This document shows, in pieces, positions 8,624 to 17,889 of a stretch of DNA of 64,000 nucleotides (position 1 is its first letter; the number at the start of each line of letters is the position of its first letter). The DNA is from Streptantibioticus cattleyicolor NRRL 8057 = DSM 46488 (GTDB lineage: Bacteria; Actinomycetota; Actinomycetes; Streptomycetales; Streptomycetaceae): NCBI RefSeq assembly GCF_000240165.1, contig NC_017586.1, positions 4,030,001-4,094,000 of the forward strand. The letters are read 5' to 3'. A program made the translations under genes and the position numbers. The notes beneath the pieces were generated by a model. That model ran no database searches and was not told the origin of the DNA. It worked only from the letters and a program-made list of their open reading frames with translations.

Positions 8624-9921
8624 GCGGAAGCCGCCATGACTGGCTGGACGAGGACACCGCCGAGCGTCTGCTGCGCGGTGAGCCGGTCGACCCCGGCGAG
8701 CGGCGCGAGGGCGGCCCGGCGGGCGACGAGGCGGGCTCCGGCGCAGGCCGGGACGGTGCGGAGGACCCCGCCGCGGTATCCGCCGCCCACGACATAGGGC
8801 CGCCGCCCGACGGGCTGCCCGGTCTGGCCGGCCTGCTCGCCGCGGCGGCGTCCGCACCGATCTCGGCGGAACGCGAGGAGGCCGCGCTGGCCGCGTTCCG
8901 GGCGGCGTCGGCGACGTACGGCGCGGCGAAGGCCGGCGGCCTCGCGGCGGACGGTTCTTCGGCGGACGGTCTTTCGGCCGGTGGTGCGCGGGTGACGCGG
9001 CTCGGCGCCGCGCGCTGGGGACGGCTGCGTGCCCTGCCCGGTCCGGCCAAGGTCGCGGCGGCTGCGGCCTTCGCGGCGACGGCCCTGGTCGGCGGGGTCG
9101 CGGCGGCGGCCGGTGCCGGGGTGATCCCGTCGCCGTTCACCATGACGAGTGACAGCCCGTCGCCGCGGTCGTCCGACGGCACGGGAAGCCCGGTGCCGGG
9201 CGGGACGACGGGGCTGCCGGACGGCCCCGGCCCCTCCGGCGCGACCGCGGGCACGCCGATCTCGCCGGGGGCGACCCCGGGCGCGCCCGGTGCCACGCCG
9301 GGCGGCACCCCCGGTACGTCCGGTGGCGGCTCCTCGACGCAGCCGTCCGGCGGCACCGGCCAGGGCTCCGGGACGGACGACGGCGGCGCGGGCGCCCCCG
9401 GCGACGCCGCCGACGTGGACAAGCTCTGCCGGATCTACCTCGCCGCCGAGAACGGCACCGACGGCCAGACGCAGAGCAAGACATGGCAATGGCTCTCCCG
9501 CACGGCCGGCAACGGCAAGGCCGTCGACGCCTACTGCCGCCGCCGACTGGGCCAGGGCGGCTCGGGCAACTCCGGCCCCGGCAACGGCGGTTCCGGCTTC
9601 GGCCCGGGCAACGGCCAGGGCCAGGGCGGCAACGGCCGGGGGAACGGCGGCGGTAACGGCAACGGAAACGGCGGGGGCAACGGGAACGGCGGCGGTAACG
9701 GGAACGGCGGTGGCGGGAACGGCAACGGCAACGGCGGGGGCAACGGCCACGGCCACGGTTCCGGCGGCGAGGGCTCCGGAGGTGACGGTTCCGGCGGCGA
9801 CGGTTCCGACGGCCCAGGCCACGGCCACCACTTCTTCCCGCGGTTCCCCTCCAGCCGATTAGGAGAGGGCCGGTGGATGCCGGTTGTGCCGGGTGTGCGG
9901 GGGTTGCCGGGCTGGGTGTGA
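8620..9921 (+). CDS. Membrane protein coupled to ECF sigma factor, Gly/Asn-rich tail
   Basis: The 433-residue product has a cytoplasmic N-terminus of about 145 residues (DWLDEDTAERLLRGEP). One membrane helix (VAAAAAFAATALVGGVAAAAGAG) follows, then a Pro/Gly/Ser/Thr-rich linker. Next is a short conserved-looking domain with two cysteines (DKLCRIYLAAENG ... AVDAYCRRRLG), and finally about 90 residues of Gly-Asn repeats ending in a His-rich stretch. The coupling and topology fit an anti-sigma or sensor partner for the upstream sigma factor, but no zinc-binding anti-sigma motif is seen, so that role is inferred. The stop at 9921 could lie past the conserved end. Confidence 0.72.
   Translation: MSGSRHDWLDEDTAERLLRGEPVDPGERREGGPAGDEAGSGAGRDGAEDPAAVSAAHDIGPPPDGLPGLAGLLAAAASAPISAEREEAALAAFRAASATYGAAKAGGLAADGSSADGLSAGGARVTRLGAARWGRLRALPGPAKVAAAAAFAATALVGGVAAAAGAGVIPSPFTMTSDSPSPRSSDGTGSPVPGGTTGLPDGPGPSGATAGTPISPGATPGAPGATPGGTPGTSGGGSSTQPSGGTGQGSGTDDGGAGAPGDAADVDKLCRIYLAAENGTDGQTQSKTWQWLSRTAGNGKAVDAYCRRRLGQGGSGNSGPGNGGSGFGPGNGQGQGGNGRGNGGGNGNGNGGGNGNGGGNGNGGGGNGNGNGGGNGHGHGSGGEGSGGDGSGGDGSDGPGHGHHFFPRFPSSRLGEGRWMPVVPGVRGLPGWV
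9560..9790 (+). repeat. GGC-AAC rich low-complexity repeat within the membrane protein gene
   Basis: About 230 bp of imperfect short repeats encode alternating Gly and Asn (NGNGGG units), with Gly-His and Gly-Ser at the edges. Such tracts vary in length by slippage, so the copy number may differ between strains. Confidence 0.8.
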
Positions 9922-10040
9922 GGCCGACGGGGGCGTGGCCGCCGCGCGGGCGGGTCGAGGCGGCTTCCCGGCAGCGGTGACGACCGCATGGTCGAACTGT
10001 GGCCGCCGCGGCGGTGAGCCGTGGGTGGTGCCGGGTGAGG

Positions 10041-10060
10041 GGTGGGCCGGGCGGTCGAGG
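10041..10060 (+). repeat. 20-bp direct repeat, copy 1
   Basis: GGTGGGCCGGGCGGTCGAGG occurs here and again at 10286-10305, bracketing the cydD-like remnant. The copies are identical. Confidence 0.8.
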
Positions 10061-10095
10061 GGGCTGCTGTTTGGGCCTCGGGGGCGGGGTGCGGG

Positions 10096-10278
10096 GTCGG
10101 CGATGTCGTCGGCGAGCCGGTCGAGGCCGGCGTGGTGCTGGAAGGCGCCGACCACGATCCCGGCGATGAGCATGGCCTGCGCCACCACCAGACCGGCCCC
10201 GGCGAGCCCCGGGGCCACCGTCGCGGCGAGGAGGGCGCGGGTGGATCGGGCGTACCGGAGCAGTCGCGGGTGACGTTG
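10096..10278 (-). pseudogene. Fragment resembling the N-terminus of CydD (thiol exporter ABC subunit)
   Basis: Read leftward, this stretch encodes HPRLLRYARSTRALLAAT, then a hydrophobic helix with LVVAQAMLIAGIVVGAFQ. From memory this matches the opening of CydD, an ABC exporter subunit needed for cytochrome bd assembly. After about 60 residues the similarity stops and the frame runs into Pro/Arg-rich low complexity, with no start codon, second helix or ATPase domain. It is therefore read as a decayed or inserted fragment. The family match is recalled rather than searched. Confidence 0.45.
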
Positions 10279-10285
10279 GGCACGG

Positions 10286-10305
10286 GGTGGGCCGGGCGGT
10301 CGAGG
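10286..10305 (+). repeat. 20-bp direct repeat, copy 2
   Basis: Identical to 10041-10060, with 245 bp between corresponding positions. It lies just upstream (leftward sense) of the cydD-like fragment. Confidence 0.8.
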
Positions 10306-10618
10306 CGGGGGCTGAGGTTCGGTCCCGGGAGCGGGGTGGGGGGCCGGTGGTTGGTCCCCGGTCGGTGGGCGGGGCGGCGTCGGGGGCGCGGCGCCGGGGT
10401 CGAGGGTCCGGGGGCTGCTGTCCGTTCCTCTGGGTCGGGCGCGGGGCCGGTGGCCGGTCCCGGGCCGGCGACCGGGCAGTCGCCGAGTGGTCCCGTACCG
10501 AACAGTCCGGGGGCGGCTGTAACACTTTTCGCGCCCCCGGCGCAGAGACTTACGGGCCGACTGGTCATCGGCCCGCGGACGTGCCGGTTCCCCCGTTACC
10601 GGCCGAGAGTCCGCGCCT

Positions 10619-10658
10619 GACGCGGGCGGGGTGTTTTCCCCCCCACCCCGCCCGCGTC
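10619..10658. terminator. GC hairpin, possible terminator
   Basis: Bases 10619-10633 pair perfectly with 10644-10658 (15 bp) around a TTTTCCCCCC loop. It stands alone in the gap upstream of the acyl-CoA mutase. It could mark the end of the decayed leftward unit or insulate the mutase gene. Confidence 0.5.
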
Positions 10659-10925
10659 CACAAGGCTTACGTTCCCCGTTGTTCACCCCTGGTGCGTGAG
10701 TGACGCCACTTCCGGCGGGCATGCTGAGTCCAGGCCGACCCGCCCGCGTTGTGAGCAAGGTCCCAGCCCGCCGCCCTCCACGGCTCGCACGGCCGCCACT
10801 ACAGTCCGTGGCGGGAACAGTTGCTACCTCGCGGTAACCGGCGCGGTCGGCGAGCGGACAGGACGCGGGCGGCGACGCAAGCGGGTAACTCTCAGCCGTA
10901 AAACTCACAGCGGAAGGCGTGGAGC

Positions 10926-12524
<1,599 letters not shown>

Positions 12525-13172
12525 CCCGTAGCGCCGGGCCGCACCGTCCCGGTGGGAGACCACGGCACGGCGACCGCTGCCGTGGCGGACCTGCTCGGGG
12601 TGAGGGAGCCCGCTTCGGGCGAGGAAGGACCACTCCAGGTGCGGGAGGCGGCCTCCGCCCGCCCCGGAGACGGTTCCGGCCCCGAGGCCATCCCGGTGCC
12701 CACGTTCCCATCGTGACCTCGGTGCCCCGGTTCCGGGGCGGTCCGGGGGCAACGGGGGCGGCCTCGGGTGCGGGAGGTCGGGTCCGGAAGGTGACCTCGG
12801 GTCCGAGGGCCCGGTGCGGGGGTGGTCGCGGGGTCCGTAGGCGACCCCCGGTCCGGCGACTCCCCGGCCGCGCCCCCGTTCCCGTTGCGCCCCGGCGCCA
12901 GGACCGCTCCCGCGCCCGCTCCCGCGCCGCGACCGCTCCCGGTCGGAGCCTGCCAGCGCCGGGCCCGCTCCCTCGGGGCGGAAGCCTCGGCCTCGTGAAC
13001 CGCCCCGCACCGGCCTGCTCCCGGCGAGGGAGACCGCTCCCCGTACCGGAGTCCGCCCGCGCCCAGCCCGCTCCCGGAGCCGAAGCCCTCCGCCCCAACG
13101 AACCGTCCCGCACCGGCCCGCTCCCGGCGAGGGAACCCGCGGGCAACCGTGGCTGACCCGCGCCACCGGTCC
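12525..13172. other. 650-bp gene-free stretch with imperfect direct repeats
   Basis: No credible gene lies between the mutase and the convergent monooxygenase. A hairpin at 12560-12585 (8-bp stem CCACGGCA/TGCCGTGG) may terminate the mutase transcript. Two imperfect ~70-bp direct copies lie at about 12964-13032 and 13067-13136, both ending in GCTCCCGGCGAGGGA. The remainder is C-rich low-complexity DNA. Confidence 0.55.
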
Positions 13173-14684
13173 TTACCCGGACACCCTCACCGGCGCGCGC
13201 CCCAGCAACTCGGCGAAGGCGTCCGCCACCGGGGCCGGGGTGTCGGCGGCGGCGGAGACGTAGCCGTCGGGGCGGACGAGGAAGAAGCCGGTGCCGTAGG
13301 CGGTGCGTATCTCGTCGCCGTCGGCGTGGCAGAGGTGGGCCAGGGCGGGGTCGAGGGCGGGCGGCGGTTGCTCGGTGCCCACGGCGAGGAGGGTGAAGTG
13401 GGGGCCGCGGAAGGCGTCGAAGAGGCGCAGCGGGCGGCCGTCGGTGGTGTGGCCGTGGGCGTCGGGGGCGCGGTCGCCGGCGTGCAGGGCGTCGTCGGGG
13501 AGCCCGGTGCGGTGTTCACGGCTCAGTGGGCCGCCGCGGTAGCCGACGCCGAGTTGGCGGGTCTCCGCGTCGCGGCGCATCGACGCGGGGCCGACGGTGG
13601 TGCGTACCGCGGTGTGCAGCCGGGTGCTGATGCGCAGAACTCCGGCGGCGACCGGCAGCCGTTCGTCCTGGTAGCTGTCGAGCAGCGCGTCGGGGACGCC
13701 GTGGCGCAGCACCAGGCCGAGCTTCCAGCCGAGGTTGTAGGCGTCCTGGACACCGGTGTTGAGCCCTTGGCCGCCGGCCGGGGAGTGGACGTGGGCGGCG
13801 TCCCCGGCGAGCAGCACGCGGCCGGCCCGGAAGCGGTCGGCGAGCGCGGCGCGGGGGCGGAAGTCGGAGGCCCACAGAACGTCGGTGACCTGGTCCGCGG
13901 AGAAGTGGGTGCGGGCGGCGAGCGCCTCGCGGACCCCCTGCGGGGAGGTGTCGGGGTGTTCCCCGTCGCGTTCGTACCGCACCACCAGCTGGAAGGTGTC
14001 GGTCCCGGCCAGCGGGCAGAGCATCGCCAGGCCGCCGTCGGCCTCGGGCCACACGTGCCAGTTGTCGCGGGGGACGCCCTCGACGCGGACGTCGGCCACG
14101 AGCACGGGGCTGGGGTCGACGCTCTCGCCGGTCATGCCGATGCCCAGCGCGTGGCGCACGGTGCTGCGACCGCCGTCGGCGGCCACGAGATAGGCGGCGC
14201 GGACCGTGCCGGTGGCGCCGTCGGGGCCGGTGAGGGTGGCCACGACGCCGTCCGGCTCCTGACGCAGGGCGGTCAGGGCGGTGCCGAACTCCACGGATCC
14301 GCCCAGCTCGCGCAGGCGGTCGTGGAGGATCTCCTGGGTGCGCCACTGCGGCACCATCCAGGGCAGGCCGTGGGGGACGTGCGGGCTGGGCGGCACGGCC
14401 TCCATGAAGTCCCACTCGGTGACCCGGACGCCCCCTTCCCACTTGGCCATCCGCGGGTAGGGGCCGCCGGCCGCGTGGACGGCGTCGACGATCCCGAGGT
14501 CGTCGAAGACCTCCTGGGTACGCGGCTGCAACCCCTTGCCCCGGGAGCCGGGGAAGAGCCGGCCGGCCCGCTCGACCAGCCGGTGGGCGACCCCGCGGCG
14601 GGCGAGGTCGCAGGCGAGCGTGAGCCCGGTGGGCCCCGCTCCGACGATGAGGACCTCGGTGTCCGTGCTGTTCGTGACCGTCAT
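13173..14684 (-). CDS. FAD-dependent monooxygenase (aromatic/rifampicin-type hydroxylase family)
   Basis: This 503-residue group A flavin monooxygenase has an N-terminal FAD-binding motif (EVLIVGAGPTGLTLACDLARRG), the DG segment AADGGRSTVRHALGI near residue 155, and the second FAD motif GRVLLAGDAAHVHSPAGGQGLN near residue 280. The C-terminal thioredoxin-like region (DRAPDAHGHTTDGRPLRLFDAF) is common in antibiotic-modifying and polyketide hydroxylases. The ATG at 14684 is preceded by AAGGAGGGG; an earlier in-frame ATG would overlap the operator. A divergent TetR gene and two shared operators suggest induction by a small aromatic ligand. The substrate is unknown. Confidence 0.88.
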   Translation of the reverse strand: MTVTNSTDTEVLIVGAGPTGLTLACDLARRGVAHRLVERAGRLFPGSRGKGLQPRTQEVFDDLGIVDAVHAAGGPYPRMAKWEGGVRVTEWDFMEAVPPSPHVPHGLPWMVPQWRTQEILHDRLRELGGSVEFGTALTALRQEPDGVVATLTGPDGATGTVRAAYLVAADGGRSTVRHALGIGMTGESVDPSPVLVADVRVEGVPRDNWHVWPEADGGLAMLCPLAGTDTFQLVVRYERDGEHPDTSPQGVREALAARTHFSADQVTDVLWASDFRPRAALADRFRAGRVLLAGDAAHVHSPAGGQGLNTGVQDAYNLGWKLGLVLRHGVPDALLDSYQDERLPVAAGVLRISTRLHTAVRTTVGPASMRRDAETRQLGVGYRGGPLSREHRTGLPDDALHAGDRAPDAHGHTTDGRPLRLFDAFRGPHFTLLAVGTEQPPPALDPALAHLCHADGDEIRTAYGTGFFLVRPDGYVSAAADTPAPVADAFAELLGRAPVRVSG

Positions 14685-14695
14685 GACGCCCCTCC

Positions 14696-14708
14696 TTAAC
14701 GGCGTTAA
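14696..14708. promoter_or_regulatory. TetR operator, copy 1
   Basis: TTAACGGCGTTAA is a palindrome with 6-bp arms around a central G. It lies 12 bp upstream of the monooxygenase start. An identical copy is at 14730-14742. Confidence 0.8.
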
Positions 14709-14729
14709 ATTCACTCTGGACAAGGTTCC

Positions 14730-14742
14730 TTAACGGCGTTAA
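14730..14742. promoter_or_regulatory. TetR operator, copy 2
   Basis: Second TTAACGGCGTTAA palindrome, 34 bp from the first and 40 bp upstream of the TetR start. Flanking bases are shared too (CCTTAACGGCGTTAAATT in both). Placement between the divergent genes fits autoregulation together with repression of the monooxygenase. Confidence 0.8.
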
Positions 14743-14781
14743 ATTGTCAAGTGGGCGGCAGCGACCTGCGAAGATGGAAAG

Positions 14782-15462
14782 GTGGTGACGCGACTTGACC
14801 GACTGACCGTGGTGGAGACCGCGCTGCGGCTGCTCAACGAGACGGGCCTGGAGGGGCTGACGCTCCGTCGGATCGCGACCGAGCTGGACGTCAAGGCCCC
14901 CGCCCTCTACTGGCACTTCGCCGGCAAGCAGGCCCTGCTCGACGAGATGGCCACCCGGATCTTCCAGGGGATCATGGACGCCGTGCAGTCGGCGGACGAC
15001 TGGCCCGGATCGGCCCGGTGGCAGGACCTGCTGGCCGAGGCGATGCGGGCGCTGCGAGGCACGCTGCTCTCCTACCGGGACGGTGCCAAGGTGTTCAGCG
15101 GCACCCGGTACACCGGCACCGAGTACGCCGGCCCGCTGGACCGGATGCTCGGCGCCCTGGTGGAGCGGGGGTTCACGGTGCGCACGGCCGGGCGCGCCTG
15201 GTTCACCGCCTACGCCTACACCATCGGCTTCGTGATCGAGGAGCAGGCCGTGATGCCGCTGCCCGGAGAACGCGACCCGTTCTACGACATCGGCGAGCGC
15301 GCCGCACGGCTGGCGGACTACCCGTACGTCGCCGCCGTGGGCACGGAGCTCTTCGACGACTACGACAGCGGCTACGAGGCCGGACTGGCCGTCACCATAG
15401 CCGGGATCGAGGCCAGGCTGGCCCCGGGCGCCGTCACGGAACGGCCGACAGGGACCGTCTGA
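14782..15462 (+). CDS. TetR-family repressor (tetracycline-repressor-like)
   Basis: The 226-residue protein has an N-terminal helix-turn-helix (ALRLLNETGLEGLTLRRIATELDVKAPALYWHFAGKQALLDEM). Its C-terminal ligand domain resembles the TetR class C domain (GTRYTGTEYAGPLDRMLGALVERGFT). It probably binds the two palindromes in the intergenic region and releases on binding a substrate of the monooxygenase. Start is GTG at 14782. The 3' end overlaps the convergent acyltransferase gene by 29 bp. Confidence 0.9.
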   Translation: MVTRLDRLTVVETALRLLNETGLEGLTLRRIATELDVKAPALYWHFAGKQALLDEMATRIFQGIMDAVQSADDWPGSARWQDLLAEAMRALRGTLLSYRDGAKVFSGTRYTGTEYAGPLDRMLGALVERGFTVRTAGRAWFTAYAYTIGFVIEEQAVMPLPGERDPFYDIGERAARLADYPYVAAVGTELFDDYDSGYEAGLAVTIAGIEARLAPGAVTERPTGTV

Positions 15463-16558
15463 GCCGAGGGGCCGACGGGCGCTCCACCACCACGTGCAGC
15501 ACCCAGGCCAGCAGCAGCATCACGGCGACCGTCACCGCCAGCACCACCGGCGCCGGCAGCCGCAGCCCGTGGTGGAGCAGACGCACCACCACCCAGCCCA
15601 GATGCTCGTGCACCAGGTAGAACGGGTAGGTCAGCGCACCCGCGAAGGTCAGCCCGCGCACCTGGACCCGGGCCAGCGGGGTCAGGGTGACCGCGGCCAC
15701 CGCGGCGAAGGCCAGGGTCACCAGGGCGATCACGGCGAGCTGGGAGCGGTGGTGGAAGGCGGCGGCGTGGGCCGGCTGCACCAGCTCACGCACCGCGTAG
15801 TGCTGGCCCAGCAGCCAGCCGGCGGCGACCACGGCCCACCCGGCCGCGTGGTGGCCGAAGCGGTACACCAGATACAGGCCCATCCCGCCGACGAAGAAGG
15901 GAGCGTACTCAGGCATCAGCACCTGGCGCAGCAACGCGTCGTGGGAGGCGTCCGCCAGCACCGCGCCCGCCGTCCACAGCACGCAGAACACCATCACTCG
16001 GCCCCGCGTCGCCCCGCCGCCGCGCCACAGCACACACAACGCGAACAGCAGGTAGAAGCGTGCCTCCGCCCACAGCGTCCAGCACACCCCGAGCACCCGG
16101 TGGGCGCCCACCGGCATCTGGAGCATCGTCAGATTAGTGAGGAGGTCACTGGGCGACACCGGATGGTAGGCCACCCACGGCAACGCGAAGACCGCGGTGA
16201 CCAGGAGCACCGCGGCCCAGTAGGCGGGCAGCAACCGGGCCGCCCGGGACGCGGCGAACGCCCGCGGCCCACGGCCCCAGCCGCTCATGCAGATCACGAA
16301 CCCGCTGATGACGAAGAAGAGTTGGACCCCGAGACACCCGTAGGAGGCCGGACCCGCAAGTCCCGGGAACAGCCGGGAGGGGGAGGCGCCCCAGGCCCGG
16401 GCGATGTCCCCGCCGCGCCCGGCGTAGTGGTAGCCGCAGACCGCCAGCGCGGCCACCAGCCGCAGCCCGTCCAGCGCCCGCAGCCGGGCGGGGCGGCCCG
16501 GCGCCGTCCGTCGTGGTGCCGTGCCGTCGGCGAGGGCGGCCACCGGTGCCGCGGTCAC
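15434..16558 (-). CDS. Acyltransferase 3 family membrane protein
   Basis: The 374-residue protein has about ten membrane helices and the family opening LRALDGLRLVAALAVCGYHY, with the catalytic-type histidine, then GVQLFFVISGFVI. Acyltransferase-3 proteins O-acylate surface sugars or lipids using acyl-CoA. It is the last gene of a leftward trio and overlaps the polysialyltransferase-family gene by GTGA. The likely role is O-acylation of the wall polymer made by the locus, inferred from position. Confidence 0.85.
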   Translation of the reverse strand: MTAAPVAALADGTAPRRTAPGRPARLRALDGLRLVAALAVCGYHYAGRGGDIARAWGASPSRLFPGLAGPASYGCLGVQLFFVISGFVICMSGWGRGPRAFAASRAARLLPAYWAAVLLVTAVFALPWVAYHPVSPSDLLTNLTMLQMPVGAHRVLGVCWTLWAEARFYLLFALCVLWRGGGATRGRVMVFCVLWTAGAVLADASHDALLRQVLMPEYAPFFVGGMGLYLVYRFGHHAAGWAVVAAGWLLGQHYAVRELVQPAHAAAFHHRSQLAVIALVTLAFAAVAAVTLTPLARVQVRGLTFAGALTYPFYLVHEHLGWVVVRLLHHGLRLPAPVVLAVTVAVMLLLAWVLHVVVERPSAPRLRRSLSAVP

Positions 16559-17889
16559 GCCGGCCTCACCCGGCGCCGGATCGCCCGCGCCCGGCGCACC
16601 AGCCGGCGCGCGAGGGCGTTGCGTGGCAGGAACGCCAGCCGCGCCGGGACGCCACCGGGCAACGCCAGCGATGCCAGCCGGCGGCGCTTGAAGTACCGGG
16701 CCCGCAACGGCGGCGGACACGCGGCCAGGCAGCTCACCGCGTCGTCCCGCAGCCCCGGGAGGGCCGACGGCTGCATGCAGTAGCCGACCGCCCGCACCAG
16801 CGAGACCAGTCCGGCGGTGCCCGGCGGCGGGTACGCGGCGCCGTCCGCGTCGTCCAGCGGCGGCAGCAGCGCGTCCACCAGGGTCACCGGGACGCGGTTG
16901 CTGTTCTGGTACGGCGTCAGCCGTTCCAGCAGCGCGGCGGTGCCGGTGCGGGCGACCGGCAGGCCGAAGAGGGAGGAGGCGGTCATCAGCGCGGTGGAGA
17001 AGCAGCCGGCCACCAGTTCCGGGCGGGTGGCGGTGAAGAGCACCTCGGCGAGCACCGGGGTGTCCACCACCCGTAGCTCGACGCCGAGTTCGGCGGCCTC
17101 CTTCTCCAGCGGGCGCGTCCAGTGCGCCGGGGCCGACGGGTGCGGCTTGAAGACCACGGTGCGGTGGCCGCGTGCCGCCACGCCGCGCAGCATCCGCAGG
17201 TGGAGGTGTTCCTCCTCCCGCGCGGTGAGGATGCCCAGCGCGGACAGGTACTGGCCCAGCAGCAGCGCGGCGCCCGTCGGAACGCCGGAGGGCGGCGCCG
17301 CGGCGGCCAGTTGGGAGAGCACCGCCGAGAACGCCTCGGACGGCACCACCACCGGCGGCACCCCGTACTCGGTCAGCAGCAACGGGGTCAGCCCCGGCAC
17401 CAGGTCGAGGTGGAGCAGGGCACGGATCCGGGTGGCCACCAGCGGATCGAGCTTGTTGCGGGTCGGGCCGTAACTCATCAGCCCGTCCGCGTAGACCTCC
17501 ACCGGCGCGTCGGGGAAGAGCCGCACCAGCGCCAGCGCCGGCTCCACCTGGATCGACTCCACCACCAGCGACACCTCGTCGGCGCCGAGGTCCCACAGCG
17601 AGCGCAGATGGCGTTCCCACAACGGCACGTCCTCCGGGCGCGGCGACCAGCCGCCCGGATGGAACGGGAAGACCGCCCCGTTCCACGAGACCACCTGGTC
17701 GAAGCGGTCCCGCAGCGCGCCGAAACCCGGGGCGGCGTCCGGGCCCGGCGTGGTCTCCGGCACCGCCGCGTTGTTGCTGACCACCAGCAGCCGGCGGTCG
17801 GCGGCCGGCAGGCACCCCGCGTCCAGCGCGGCGGCGAGCGTCGCCACCCCGTAGAGCGTCGAGGCGAGCAGGATCTGGGTGCGGGCCAT
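16555..17889 (-). CDS. Polysialyltransferase family glycosyltransferase
   Basis: The 444-residue cytoplasmic protein begins TQILLASTLYGVATLAAALDAGC and contains VVFKPHPSAPAHWTRPLEKEA and VAGCFSTALMTASSLFGLPVARTG. The HP and S-T/A motifs are those of the bacterial alpha-2,8/2,9-polysialyltransferase family. It would extend a nonulosonic-acid polymer from the CMP-activated sugar made by NeuA. It is coupled to both neighbours (TGATG upstream, GTGA downstream). The family call is from motif recognition. Confidence 0.78.
   Translation of the reverse strand: MARTQILLASTLYGVATLAAALDAGCLPAADRRLLVVSNNAAVPETTPGPDAAPGFGALRDRFDQVVSWNGAVFPFHPGGWSPRPEDVPLWERHLRSLWDLGADEVSLVVESIQVEPALALVRLFPDAPVEVYADGLMSYGPTRNKLDPLVATRIRALLHLDLVPGLTPLLLTEYGVPPVVVPSEAFSAVLSQLAAAAPPSGVPTGAALLLGQYLSALGILTAREEEHLHLRMLRGVAARGHRTVVFKPHPSAPAHWTRPLEKEAAELGVELRVVDTPVLAEVLFTATRPELVAGCFSTALMTASSLFGLPVARTGTAALLERLTPYQNSNRVPVTLVDALLPPLDDADGAAYPPPGTAGLVSLVRAVGYCMQPSALPGLRDDAVSCLAACPPPLRARYFKRRRLASLALPGGVPARLAFLPRNALARRLVRRARAIRRRVRPA

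Larger units (their letters stand above)
9922..10925. other. 1-kb gap without an intact gene
   Basis: The stretch between the Gly-rich membrane protein and the acyl-CoA mutase holds no intact gene. It contains a leftward coding remnant resembling the N-terminus of CydD, two 20-bp direct copies around it, a 15-bp GC hairpin, and the presumed mutase promoter. Open frames here encode Pro/Arg- or Gly-rich low complexity and look non-coding. Confidence 0.55.

Noticed and set aside
9600-9790. Regular short repeats suggestive of a CRISPR array
   Set aside because: Units are 3-12 bp with no spacers and keep the Gly/Asn reading frame, so this is a coding low-complexity tract.
8122-9831. A 569-codon leftward frame across the sigma factor and its partner
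   Set aside because: It is Ala/Val/Arg low complexity antisense to a well-supported sigma gene and the Gly-Asn repeat.
9859-10908. A 349-codon leftward frame covering the gap before the acyl-CoA mutase as an intact gene
   Set aside because: Only about 60 codons look like protein; the rest is Pro/Arg-rich low complexity, the frame crosses the mutase promoter region, and it has no supported start.
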